From: Cichorium intybus
Lineage: Eukaryota > Streptophyta > Magnoliopsida > Asterales > Asteraceae
Assembly (NCBI GenBank): GCA_023525715.1
Contig: CM042013.1
Span: 73,431,994-73,495,993 of the forward strand
Direction: 5' to 3'
DNA length: 64,000 nucleotides
Below the pieces are notes generated by a model. The model saw only the letters and a list, made by a program, of their open reading frames with translations, had not been told where the DNA came from and made no database searches. Positions 34,819-45,082 of this stretch are shown here, piece by piece (position 1 is the first letter of the stretch; each line of letters begins with the position of its first letter). The position numbers were made by a program, and so were the translations under genes.

Positions 34819-35747
34819 CTATTGGTTGCTAGTTTCTCCTAAGGTTGTATCATCGGATGATTCTTGAATCTGTTCAAGGTCAATGGTACTCCCATTTTCC
34901 TCTTTGAATATAAGCTCTCTCTCTCGAAAGACTCCTCGTCTAGCTACAAAGGCCACGTCCTCGTTTGGTCTGTAGAGCAAGTATCCAAAAGACTGTTTCA
35001 GGTATCCAATGAATATACACCTCTCACTTCTTTCTGCGAGTTTGTCTTGAGTCTCTCGTCTCATGAAAGCCTCACAACCCCAGACTTTGATATGTGCTAA
35101 TGAGGGAACTTTCCCCATCCACATCTCATGAGGTGTTTTGACAACCTTTTTAGTTAGGACAAGATTGAGGATGTGGGCGGCAGTCTCTAAGGCATACCCC
35201 CAGAAGTGCATGGGAAGAGAAGATCGACTCATCATGGAACGAACCATGTCTAACAGGGTTCGGTTACGCCTCTCAGTAACACAATTCAACTGTGGTGTTC
35301 TAGGAGGTGATAACTGTGAAACTATTCCACATTACTTAAGATAGTCAAGGAACTCGATACTAAGATACTCACCGCCGCTGTCGGATCTAAGCATATATAT
35401 CTTCCTGCCCAATTGATTATCAACTTCATTTTTAATCTCTTTGAACTTTTCAAAGGTATCTGACTTATGGTTGATCAAGTAGATATACCCATATCTACAA
35501 TAATCATCAGCAAAAGTCACGTAGAATCGAGTGGCATCCCTTGTGGTTGATCTGAAGGGTCCACACACATCTGTGTGTATGATATCCAACAGACCTTCAC
35601 CTCTTTCTAAAGACCCTTTGAAAGGTGACTTTGTCATCTTGCCCAACAAACAAGATTCGCATCCATCATCCGACGTGGGATCGAATGATTCCAACACTCC
35701 ATCCTTTTGGAGTTGGGCGATGCGTTTCTTGTTTGTGTACCCAAGAC
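34819..35747 (-). pseudogene. Copia integrase, duplicated partial copy A
   Basis: Frames 35332-35697 and 34819-35289 hold the second half of the zinc finger (CESCLLGKMTKSPF), the integrase core with HTDVCGPF, FADDYCRYGYIYLI, KFKEIKNEV and RSDSGGEYLS, and after a break NRTLLDMVRSMMSRSSLP, MHFWGYAL and the C-terminal RCIFIGY. The first half of the HHCC finger is missing because the copy starts at the duplication junction (35747). The full-length version lies at 36966-38162. Confidence 0.85.
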
Positions 35748-35758
35748 GATAGTTGGGC

Positions 35759-36879
35759 GATACTTGAGTATATTCTTAACAACTATCCAATGCGCTCTAC
35801 CAGGGTTTCCCTGATAACGACTGGCCATGCTCAAAGCAAAGGACACGTCGAGACGAGTACATGTCATAGCGTACATGATCGACCCTACCGCCGAGCGTAA
35901 GGTACCCGACTTATCTCAGCTATTTCCTCATCTGTACTCGGGCTTTGAGTCTTGCTCAACTCTGCATTGCTCTGGATAGGCAGCTCTCCCTTCTTGGAAT
36001 TTTTCATACTAAACCTCTTTAGTACCTTTTCCAAGTATGTACTTTGACTAATTCATATTAGTCTCTTCTTCCTATCTCTCAATGTTCTTATCCCGAGAAT
36101 ATAGGCACCTTCTCCTAGGTCTTTCATGGCGAAACACTTCCCAAGCCAAGACTTAACATCTTGCAAGCTTGGAATGTCGTTTCCCATGAGGAGTATGTCA
36201 TCAACATACAACACCAAAAAAGTGATTATACTCCCACTAGCCTTGACATATACACAGGACTCATCTTCACTCATAGAGAAACCAAACTCTTTTACTTTCT
36301 CATAGAAACAAAGATTCCAGCTGCGAGAAGCTTGTTTCAATCCGTATATTGATTTCTCAAGCTTACATACCTTATTAGGATGCTTTGTATCTACAAAACC
36401 CTCTGGCTGATTCATGTAAACATCCTCAGTCAACTTCCCGTTAAGGAAAGCGCTTTTGACATCCATCGGCCAAATTTCATAATCATGAAATGCAGTTATG
36501 GCAAGCATTATCCTAATAGACTTAATCTTGGCCACTGGTGAGAAGGTCTCATCATAGTCAACCCCAGGGTTTGAGTAAAGCCCTTCGCAACCAATCGAGC
36601 CTTAAAGGTGTGTACCTTTCCATCCATGTCTGTCTTCTTCTTGAAGATCCACTTGCACCCAACTGTCTTTCGACCTGGTACATTGTCAACCAAGTTCCAA
36701 ACTTGATTCTCATACATGGACTTGATCTCGCTGTCCATTGCCTCTTTCCACTTGGCAGATTTAGGGCCCGCCACTGCTTCATGGTAGTTAGCTGGCTCAT
36801 CCGAATTTGTCAGTGTCCTATCATTGACAAACGTGTCACCATCCGTCGTTACATGGAAACCATAAAACTCGGGTGGCAT
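35759..36879 (-). pseudogene. Copia reverse transcriptase, duplicated copy B (3'-truncated)
   Basis: Frames 36508-36879 and 36053-36535 repeat the RT seen at 33520-34749, with VGCKWIFKKK, KARLVAKGFTQ, MDVKSAFLNG, YGLKQAS and LYVDDILLMGND. The copy ends at the junction after the ILKY stretch, so it has no RNase H. It differs from copy A by scattered substitutions and a one-base change near 36565 that shifts frame after FTQTLG. It lies between the complete integrase on the right and the partial integrase on the left. Confidence 0.88.
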
Positions 36880-36965
36880 GTTAACTCTACCAGAGCGCCT
36901 AAGAGGTAATGAAATGTCTGTCGGACCAACAGGAACTTCGTCCTCTTGTTGGTTGCTAGTTTCTC

Positions 36966-38162
36966 CTAAGGTTGTATCATCGGATGATTCTTGAATCTCT
37001 TAAAGGTAAATGGAACTCCCATTGTCCTCTTTGAATATGAGCTCTCTCTTTCGAAAGACTCCTCGTCTAGATACAAAGGCCACGTCCTCACTTGGTCTGT
37101 AGAACAAGTATCCAAAAGACTGTTTCGGGTATCCAATGAATATACACCTCTCACTTCTTTCTGTGAGTTTGTCTTGAGTCTCTAGTCTCATGAAAGCCTC
37201 ACATCCCTGACTTTGATATGTGCTAATGAGGGAACTTTCCTCGTCCACATCTTATGAGGTGTTTTGGCAACCTTTTTAGTTGGGACAAGATCGAGGATGT
37301 GGATGGCAGTCTCTAATGCATACCCCCAGAAGTGCATGGGAAGAGAAGCTCGACTCATCATGGAACGAACCATGTCTAACAGGGTTCAGTTACACCTCTC
37401 AGCAACACAGTTCACCTGTGGTGTTCTAGGAGGTGATAACTGTGAAACTATTCCACATTACTTAAGATAGTCAAGGAACCCGATACTAAGATACTCACCG
37501 CCTCTGTCTGATCTAAGTATTTTTATCTTCCTGCCCAATTGATTATCAACTTCGTTTTTAATCTCTTTGAACTTTTCAAAGGTATCTGACTTATGGTTGA
37601 TCAAGTAGATATACCCATATCTACTATAATCATCAGTAAAAGTCACGCAGAATCGAGTGGCATCCCTTGTGGTTGATCTGAAGGGTCCACACACATCTGT
37701 GTGTATGATATCCAACAGACCTTCACCTCTTTCAAAAGACCCTTTGAAAGGTGACTTTGTCATCTTGCCCAACAAACAAGATTCGCATACATCATCAGAC
37801 TTAAGATCGAATGATTCCAACACTCCATCCTTTTGGAGTTGGGCGATGCGTTTCTTGTTGATGTGCCCAAGACAACAGTGCCACAAGAACTCCTTTTTTA
37901 CACCACTAGAAGAATCAATATGTAATACACTATTTCCTAAATTGTCAATACAAGTCACTGTTTTATACAAACCATCACAAGGTAAAGCTTCAAAAGTAAA
38001 TACACCATTCTTAAAGACAGAAATTGAACCATTCAAATTATCAAAAGGATAAGGAAAACCTTGTTTGAACAATGCATGAAATGAAATGATGTTTCTTGCC
38101 ATATCTAGCGAATAGCAACAATTTAACAAATCTAAACTTACACCATTCAAAAGTAAATACAC
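36966..38162 (-). pseudogene. Copia GAG-pre-integrase and integrase, copy B
   Basis: The 234-residue frame 37458-38162 contains the zinc finger (LWHCCLGHINKKRI then CESCLLGKM) and the integrase core (HTDVCGPF, FTDDYSRYGYIYLI, RSDRGGEYLS). The core continues, after breaks, in 37188-37373 (VRSMMSRASLP, MHFWGYAL) and 36966-37248 (RCIFIGYPKQSFGYLF). The pattern of D, D and E residues expected of a retroviral-type integrase is visible. Stops near 37380-37455 and 37248 prevent a full protein. Confidence 0.9.
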
Positions 38163-39251
38163 CGATCTTGGTAACAGGTGACGATCGCCTATTGCTCATG
38201 ATCAGGTTCAATCTACCGTGCTCCACCTCCCTACTTTTCTTTAGGCCCTGCAAATCAGAACAAATGTAAAAACCACATCCTGTGTTAAGGACCCAAGAAC
38301 AGGAAGATGATGAGTTTTTAGAGATAGTGTATGTACCTGCTGACGATGGCTTCACTTTGCCATCCTTAATGTCCTGCAAGTACTTCGGGCTGCCTCTTTT
38401 CCAGTGACCCTTCTGTTTGCAATAGAAGCAGTCGGCATCTTTGGGGTTAGAGACATGAGGAATGCCGGAAGACTTGGATCTCGTGCCATTACTGGATGAC
38501 TTGACTTGAACCTTTTCCTTCCAATTTTGCTTGGGAGGGCCCTTCCTTTTCTTTCCTTTCCCTTGACATATTGCTAAGACGGGAGTGCTCAGTGAAGGTA
38601 CACTTTTACCCTTCAGCCCATCTTCTGCAGTCTGCAGCATATTATGCAGCTCAGCCAAAGAGGTCTGAGTGTTGTTCAAATGATACCCAATATGAACTGG
38701 TCATAAGAACTCGGTAAGGAGTTAAGCACCATGTCAATGGCCAACTCCTCATCGACTTGCATACCCAGCTTCTGCAGTCTCTCCACATAACCTTGCATTC
38801 TTTGCACATGAGTGCAGATGTACTCTCCGTCTTTCAGTCTGCCTGTCATGAGGGCTCGGACCACTTTACACTTCTCGACAGGCGCTCGCTTGCAGAACTT
38901 TTCCGCAATGTCCTTGTACATCTCATAAGGCTAGTAGTCTTCGTAGAATCTTTGCAATTCGGGAGTCATGGTAGCAATCATGATGCAGGCCACTTTGGTC
39001 GCATCATCATAGTGTTTTTTGTACGAGGCGTATTCCTCGGGAGTAGCTGTGTCAGGGTCAACTTCAATAAGCTCAGTGTCAAGAACATACTCTTTGTTCT
39101 CAAACCTCAGAGCCATTTTTATATTCCTCATCCAGTCATTGTAGTTTGTTCCATCCAATGTAACTTTGGAACACAGCAAGAGGATTGAAGTGACGTTACT
39201 GTTATTGGAGTGGGGTACGGATTGGGAAGCAGAAGCATCAGTAGGAGACAT
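38163..39251 (-). pseudogene. Copia gag with CCHC zinc knuckle and protease relic
   Basis: Frame 38931-39251 begins MSPTDASASQS and has LDGTNYNDWMRNIKMALR and the ATPEEY...Y......A...I stretch of a UBN2-type gag. It is followed after a stop by 38676-38921 (LMTGRLKDGEYICTHVQRM, LPSSYDQFI). A one-base frameshift leads into 38163-38679, with LAELHNMLQTAE and the CCHC-like knuckle CFYCKQKGHWKRGSPKY, whose last cysteine is serine. The protease motif reads LNTGC instead of the active-site D-S/T-G. At least one stop has replaced a glutamine codon, as expected from C-to-T change. Confidence 0.85.
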
Positions 39252-40484
39252 CTATAAAAGAAGGTAGTTTTTAATTAGATATATAAATTCCTTAATATTA
39301 ACCCAAGAATAATAATAAGGCTAGGACCCAACTATATAATTCACAACTTAGAAGAGGGATGCCGTAATCTAATTGTAAATTTTATAAAGGTAGGCTAATG
39401 ACGATTCACCAATTCCACCGTGGAAGATAATCATATTAAGTGAAATTCCTAGATCTTTGAGATTTATTGAACTGTTCAATAGCATGTTTAATCTCGGATA
39501 TCCTCTATTGTTTGTGACTGGGATGCCGAGGATCACAAACTAGATGTGAATAACCATGCAAATTAGCTTGGTAACCTCAAAGTCAATTATCATCTTTAAT
39601 TGATGTACCGGTAAACCACACACGCTCCATCAACAATGATAAGATTGAGATACCCATTGCCACTCTTTATGAGTTCCTATTAGTGTGTCGGTAAACCACA
39701 CACGCTCCACTAATGTCTCATAAAGTGCAATGTGCAATTTCATGGATTAGCACCTTTTCACATTTTTTCAAAAGTAACTAGATTGTGATTTTATAAAAAT
39801 TGTTCTAGTACTTTGATTAATAACATTATACTTTTAATAAGATTAAGCGGTCCTATCAAACCCGTTCGACTAACGACCCTCCACTGATCAAGAGAGCGGT
39901 AGGTGAGAGTGGACACCCATTAGACCGCCATTTTATAGGCAACCTCCTTATATCCTCCTTATAGATCAGTTTCGTGAATGAGGCCTACTATTGATTTGAC
40001 TAACCAATTATCTTATACATATAATATTAATTTTTAATTATAATATATATAAGACGTATTTTAAACCCTTTAAAATATTAATGGTTTAATCTTTTAATTT
40101 TTCGAAATTAACTATTAATTTTAAAATTAAATTTAAACCTTTAAATAATTTAATTTAAATCTTTTAAGTAAACAATTAATTAAATAATTAAATCAGATAG
40201 GTATCACAACTTAATCAAATTAATTTAAACCTATCTTAAACCCCTAAATCTCGAAAATAGCAAGCAGGTGGGTTTAAGCTTTCCATTTACTAAATAATCA
40301 CAATTACCAAAAATAGAAAACCTTCTAAAACCCTAGCACCAAAATCGTAGACAAAGGGGAGGAGGCTAGGGTTTCAAAAACCCTAGCCCTAATTTCGATC
40401 AGGCCTTCATTTAGGGTTTAGTTTCTATAAACCCTAAATCTAAGGATAACAATTAAAGCAATTCAATTAGAAAACAACCAAATA
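39252..40484 (-). other. Copia 5' leader
   Basis: Non-coding. It contains a duplicated GGTAAACCACACACGCTCCA motif (39610 and 39690 areas) and a cluster of AAACCCTA / TAGGGTTT telobox motifs at about 40325-40440. The primer-binding site adjoins at 40485-40496. Confidence 0.6.
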
Positions 40485-40497
40485 GCTCTGATACCAC

Positions 40498-41259
40498 CGA
40501 AAGGTTTTATGCAATCAATAAACTTATAAACCTAAGTTCACATGCAACCTAGATAGGATCTATGTTTTCTGACTTTGAACATATAATAATTTCCTAAAGG
40601 CCAACAGAAAATTGCTAAAGAATTAAATAAGAAAAACTACCCTTTTGTTTTAATCTTGAAGCTAAGCAGCACAAGTGTCCTGCCTCAAATGAGATCACAC
40701 CCAGGGAGCAAGAGGGGGGACGAAAATTCCAGAGAGAGCAGAGAGAAAGTGGCACAGATTTAGGGTGCGAGGGAGCTTTATTTATAGCCTCCATGTGGTG
40801 ACAATCAATACCCTAGATAAGCCCAAATCAAGATAAGTCTTTTATCATTTGGACCAAGCCTTTTAACTCCACATTAGGGTTTCGAAATTAAGGGTAATCA
40901 TACTCCTTAATTTTGCCACCTATATTATCAACTGGCCAGTTACCACTCAACTATTGAGTAATTACAAAATAGCCCCTGCACCTTTAATTAATTAAATTAA
41001 TCACTAAATTAATTCCAAATAATTCCAGATTAATTTCTAATTAATGAATATAATTTCTAATTAATATATTATCACCATAATATATTAATAAACTATTTAT
41101 TTTATTTCTATTGATTTATTAATCATATAATAAATCAATCTTTCTCTCTCCTGGAATTTCTACCAAACCTCTAGCTATGAGGGCAACCCAAATAGACTTT
41201 GCTTCTATTAATTAGATAAATACAAATTATAAGTTATGGCTTAGACACATAATCCAACA
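40498..41259 (-). repeat. Copia 5' LTR
   Basis: 762 bp, nearly identical to 31450-32224, sense start TGTTGGATTATG. The last dinucleotide is CG instead of CA. The primer-binding site follows directly in the sense direction. Confidence 0.93.
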
Positions 41260-42181
41260 ACTTCAAGAACTAACAGCTTTATTGTCGGGCGTCTACTATA
41301 CTACACGTCCTTTGGTGTTAAATCAAATTTTTGTTATGACAGAAAAATTGGCAAATTACGAGCTTTCATCAAATGCATTGTTTTCTAACATGGTTCTTGC
41401 TATGAAAACCAAGTTTTTGAAATATTTTCGGGAAACGCCTTTAGTTTTTGCATATGTCGTGGTCCTAAATCCTACTATAAATGTAGGTGGTGTAAACTTT
41501 TAAATGGGACAAATTGCCACAAACTTAGGGTTAAATGATCTCGAATCACATTTTGTTGAACCTCGAAATTTTAAATTCAATGATTCCTTTAAAAAATTAT
41601 TCCACCGTTACGCAACCGAGTATGGTCAACCACGTAATCCAATAGTTGATCATATTCGGAAAGGGATGGCAGAATCGTCTTCAAGTGATAGAAATGCCAA
41701 TATCAACCATATAACACTTTGATGGAGGACGTGACTAAACGCCAACGAACTTCGGCCCAAGTAGCGAATTGGGCAATTATATGTCATCAAACTTTTTAGC
41801 CCACTTTACTGTTGGGGAATTTCATACCCTTGACATTTTGGTTTGGTGGAAAGAAAAGGAACCGCAATTCCTGATTCTAGCCGCCATGGCCAGCGATTTA
41901 CTAATCATCCAAGCTTCTACGTTAGCTTCGAAATTTGCTTTTTCTTTTAGTGGCAGGGTTATAACGGAATGGAGGTCAAATCTTACCGCTGAATCGATGG
42001 AAATATGTGTGTGCTTGAAGGATTATTTGGATGGGGTCGAAAGGATACAACATTGCGTTTCGCTTGAAGGGCCGCTTTTACCACCGGTCGAAGAGTATAT
42101 CCACGAAGAAGAGGTTGCATTAGGGATATTACCTACAATGACCGAAGTAGATGATGATGAAGTTGAAGAATTATCATATTA
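41260..42181 (+). pseudogene. hAT transposase, C-terminal part with dimerisation domain
   Basis: Three open stretches (41282-41503, 41504-41722, 41769-42182) continue the transposase. First is an RNase-H-fold segment with the MKTKFLKYF and FAYVVVLNPT region, where LDPR is usual. Then comes the C-terminal hAT dimerisation domain with DILVWWKEKEPQF, LAAMASDLLIIQASTLASKFAFSFSGR and CLKDYLDG, a textbook match. Stops near 41501 and 41720 separate them. The final stop is at about 42180, followed by non-coding sequence and the right terminal repeat. Confidence 0.9.
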
Positions 42182-42750
42182 AAAACGTTTGCTTTCATGA
42201 AGAGGATCAACTTGAAGACTATAATTCCTACTATTTTACTTATCGATGTTTATTTAATTTGAAGTTTAAACTACGTTATTCGAAGTTGAAGACTATAATT
42301 CGTAGTTTATGTTTATGTAATTTGGAGTTCCACCTAGGTTATTCGATGTTCAACCTAGGTTATTCGAAGACTATAATTCCTAATTTATATTTATATCCGT
42401 ACCGACTTTTATGTTTATCTAATTTGAAGCTCAATCTAGCTTATGCAAAGGTCAAACAATGTTGTTTCTTATTTTATATCCTAAACCAAACATAATAGAA
42501 GTTATTATGTATTTTTCGAGTGATATATGAAAAAAAATCGGCCTTTTTCCGGTTAAACCAAAACCGGTTTTTAAACTAACCAGTTTTATACATAACTGAA
42601 ACCAATTCTATGGGTTATACATTTGAATGGGAAAAAACCGGCTAAAACCAGTCTGGTTTAAACCAAAACCGATTGGACCAGAACCGGTTTTTTGGAAAAC
42701 CAGTTTTCAGAAAAACCAAAACCGGTTAAAAACGGTGTTTGTGCACCTGT

Positions 42751-43025
42751 ATAATCACAACACACAGTTCTTTGATATGAACTACAAATATCAGCATTGG
42801 GGTTCCCTAACCGGCGATATGGGTCTTAATAGTGCGGGTGTGGGCCTAACTTATTTTAGTAATTGTAAAATTATTAATTAAATAGTAAATTTGCAAAAAT
42901 GGCCCCTCGCTTGCAATTTTCTTTCCAAAATTATTTTCAATATACAAATAGTTATTGCAAGATTTCGTTGTGGTTTTGGTCAGTATTTTTATAACCGTTA
43001 GCCTTATTTAATATATTGTTTTCAA
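42751..43025. other. Spacer between hAT and LINE
   Basis: Nothing recognised. Confidence 0.5.
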
Positions 43026-43910
43026 TTTTTTTTTTGAACGGAAGCAATTTATTAACGGGTAAGCAAGAAGCTAAAACCCAAATTAAAAGTACAAGAGCCA
43101 AAGTTTTACATTAAGCAGTAGCAACAGAATTGAGTAATTCAGACACCGGGTCTTTATTCCAACCGTCCCATGCTAATTTCCTGCCATTGAACTTCCTTGC
43201 ATTGATCCACAAGTGAGCAAGGATTTGAATTTCAGCTGCCAGTTCTAATTTCGTCCTTATTTTCTTCGTGAAGATGCCATTGTTTCGAAATGTCCATATC
43301 ACCCAAACAAACACTAAACAAATCGCCTCATTTGCATCAGCAAGCCAAACAGGCCCCGGGAACTCCTTTTTAGAATATATGAGGTCCGAGCATGACACCG
43401 GGTCAGGGTCAGGGCCAAGGCAATAACACCATTTCCGAGTTTCGGTCCAGACTTGCTTTGCCAGTGTGCAGTGAGCAATCTTCATTTTCCAGGCTGACAT
43501 TGCAAACTTTGCAGTTTAATTGAACATCAACGCCGATTCTCTTAAGGTTATCCAAGGTTGGTAACTTGGCATTAAGGGCTCTCCACGCAAGCATGTTTAC
43601 CTTCCGGGCGCAAGCTTGTTCCAGTCCCATCTCGGTCCACCCTCGGGCAGCCAGTGGTTTGTCAAAGTACCTGGAATAAGAATTCACTGTGTATCCTCGC
43701 GATTGACTGGGAGAGACGAGATGGCACCCCAACATTGAACATCCCGACTTAAACCTGCTACCGCCGTTTAGCAAGCCTTGCTCCCCATGAATCGTTCTTA
43801 TAACATCCTTCCAGAGGTACTTTTTAGGTTCTTTTTATTTCCACCACCATTTCCCTAATAAGGCCATATTTTGAGCTTTTAGACTCCCGATACCAAGCCA
43901 TCATTTGATG
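43026..43910 (-). mobile_element. 5'-truncated L1-type LINE
   Basis: On the minus strand the end of a reverse transcriptase (GIGSLKAQNMALLGKWWW, then YLWKDVIRTIHGEQG) leads into the zf-RVT domain. Its landmarks are NMLAWRALNAKLPTLDNLKRIGV and CKVCNVSLENEDC, and after a frame change VFVWVIWTFRNNGIF. The element finishes in a poly(A) tail, seen as T at 43026-43035. Frames are broken by stops and one shift near 43450. 5' truncation is normal for LINE insertions. A target duplication was not identified. Confidence 0.82.
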
Positions 43911-45082
43911 TTCTAAAAAACTCTATAGGCCCCGTACAACCCACATAAACCCCATCCCCACCATAGTCATAATCTAAAGGTTCTCTTAAATGACACATTC
44001 ACCCCACTCACATGGTGGTGGAACCACACAGGCAAATGTCCTTTGAACCGATAAAAAATTACTAAAGGTGCCCTATCGATCTCCGGGAAGAACCTGATGC
44101 TTGTCGTTGAAACCAAATTAATCAATTAAGATTACAATGTTTCAGTACACATTATTTAGTTACCGGTTTATAACAATAGATAAAAAATTAATATAAAATA
44201 CAAAACGAAGGGCAAACTAGTCATTTATAAGGATTTAACGGACTAAACTTAATGTTGTTAGAAACAGGGACCACAACCACAACCGAAGCCTCTCAAGAGG
44301 ACTACATTTGCAGGTTGGAAACTTTTTGCACTCCATCCAAAGAAAATTGCAAACTACCGCGACCATTTTGCTCTTTACTCTTAACTAAATGTGAATAAAA
44401 TGAAAATTAATTTAATAAAAGGCAAAATAGTCATCTTAAGTTTGACAATTACCTAATCCACAACAAAAGCCCGTGGACCATTTTTTACAGTTTTCTCTAA
44501 GCAAAATAAAGGCTCATTGGAACCAAATAAGATTATAACAAAAAGATATTTTCTAGTCGGTTATAATTTAATTATAATCATAAACTCTTAAATAATAATT
44601 GCTGTCATTAAAATAATAAAAACAGGTTATATTACAAGTTATCATTCAATTCCATGATAGAATGGAAAAAAGGGAACACCCCTTTGATTTTGTTACATCG
44701 TGGATAAATCAGGAACTTTGATGATACACATACAGCCACTTGCACAAACTGGGTCTTGATGTAGATCAGATCCGATATATTCATAGTTGTGATCCAATAT
44801 ATCAAAATACTTTATCAACTGATTGAACAAATCAGCCAATTAAAACAACTAAATATTTTATATTCTATAAAAACAAACTCTTATATTAAGGTCAATTACT
44901 AAATAATAACCACGTATATTAGTATGTATGTTTGGTCATGATCCATTTTTTAGAAACAAGCAGGTGATCAATTTATTTAAAATAAATAAGTCATGATTCA
45001 TATATTAAAAGAAGTTGGGTCACGGGTCAGATTACGAGCATATCATTATGCATATAGTTGGACCATAATTCATATCATATTA
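43911..45082. other. Spacer downstream of TNL
   Basis: AT-rich, no gene recognised. Short stretches near 44190-44500 resemble decayed transposon ends, without a clear partner. Confidence 0.4.

Larger units (their letters stand above)
31450..41259 (-). mobile_element. Copia LTR retrotransposon with internal pol duplication
   Basis: LTRs (31450-32224 and 40498-41259) bound gag and pol on the minus strand. The 5-bp duplication ACTTC is at 31445-31449 and 41260-41264. The primer-binding site (reverse of TGGTATCAGAGC, 40485-40496) and the polypurine tract (reverse of AAGTGGGAGA, about 32225-32236) fix the direction. Sense order is gag, integrase, reverse transcriptase, then a second integrase part and a second reverse transcriptase, then RNase H. 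Integrase before RT is diagnostic of Copia. The element is about 9.8 kb because about 2.1 kb is duplicated. In-frame stops and frameshifts make it non-autonomous. Confidence 0.95.
29950..42750 (+). mobile_element. hAT transposon interrupted by a Copia element
   Basis: The left end ACTGGTGCACA is followed by subterminal AACCGG repeats (29950-30110). The right end reads TGTGCACCTGT and is preceded by AAACCGGTT repeats (42530-42740). The two are inverted copies. Between them lie the N- and C-terminal parts of one hAT transposase on the plus strand, split by the Copia at 31450-41259. Without the Copia the element is about 3 kb, a normal autonomous size. The 8-bp target duplication is unclear: TCACAACC adjoins the left end, and TCACAACA lies four bases outside the right end. 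Confidence 0.85.
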
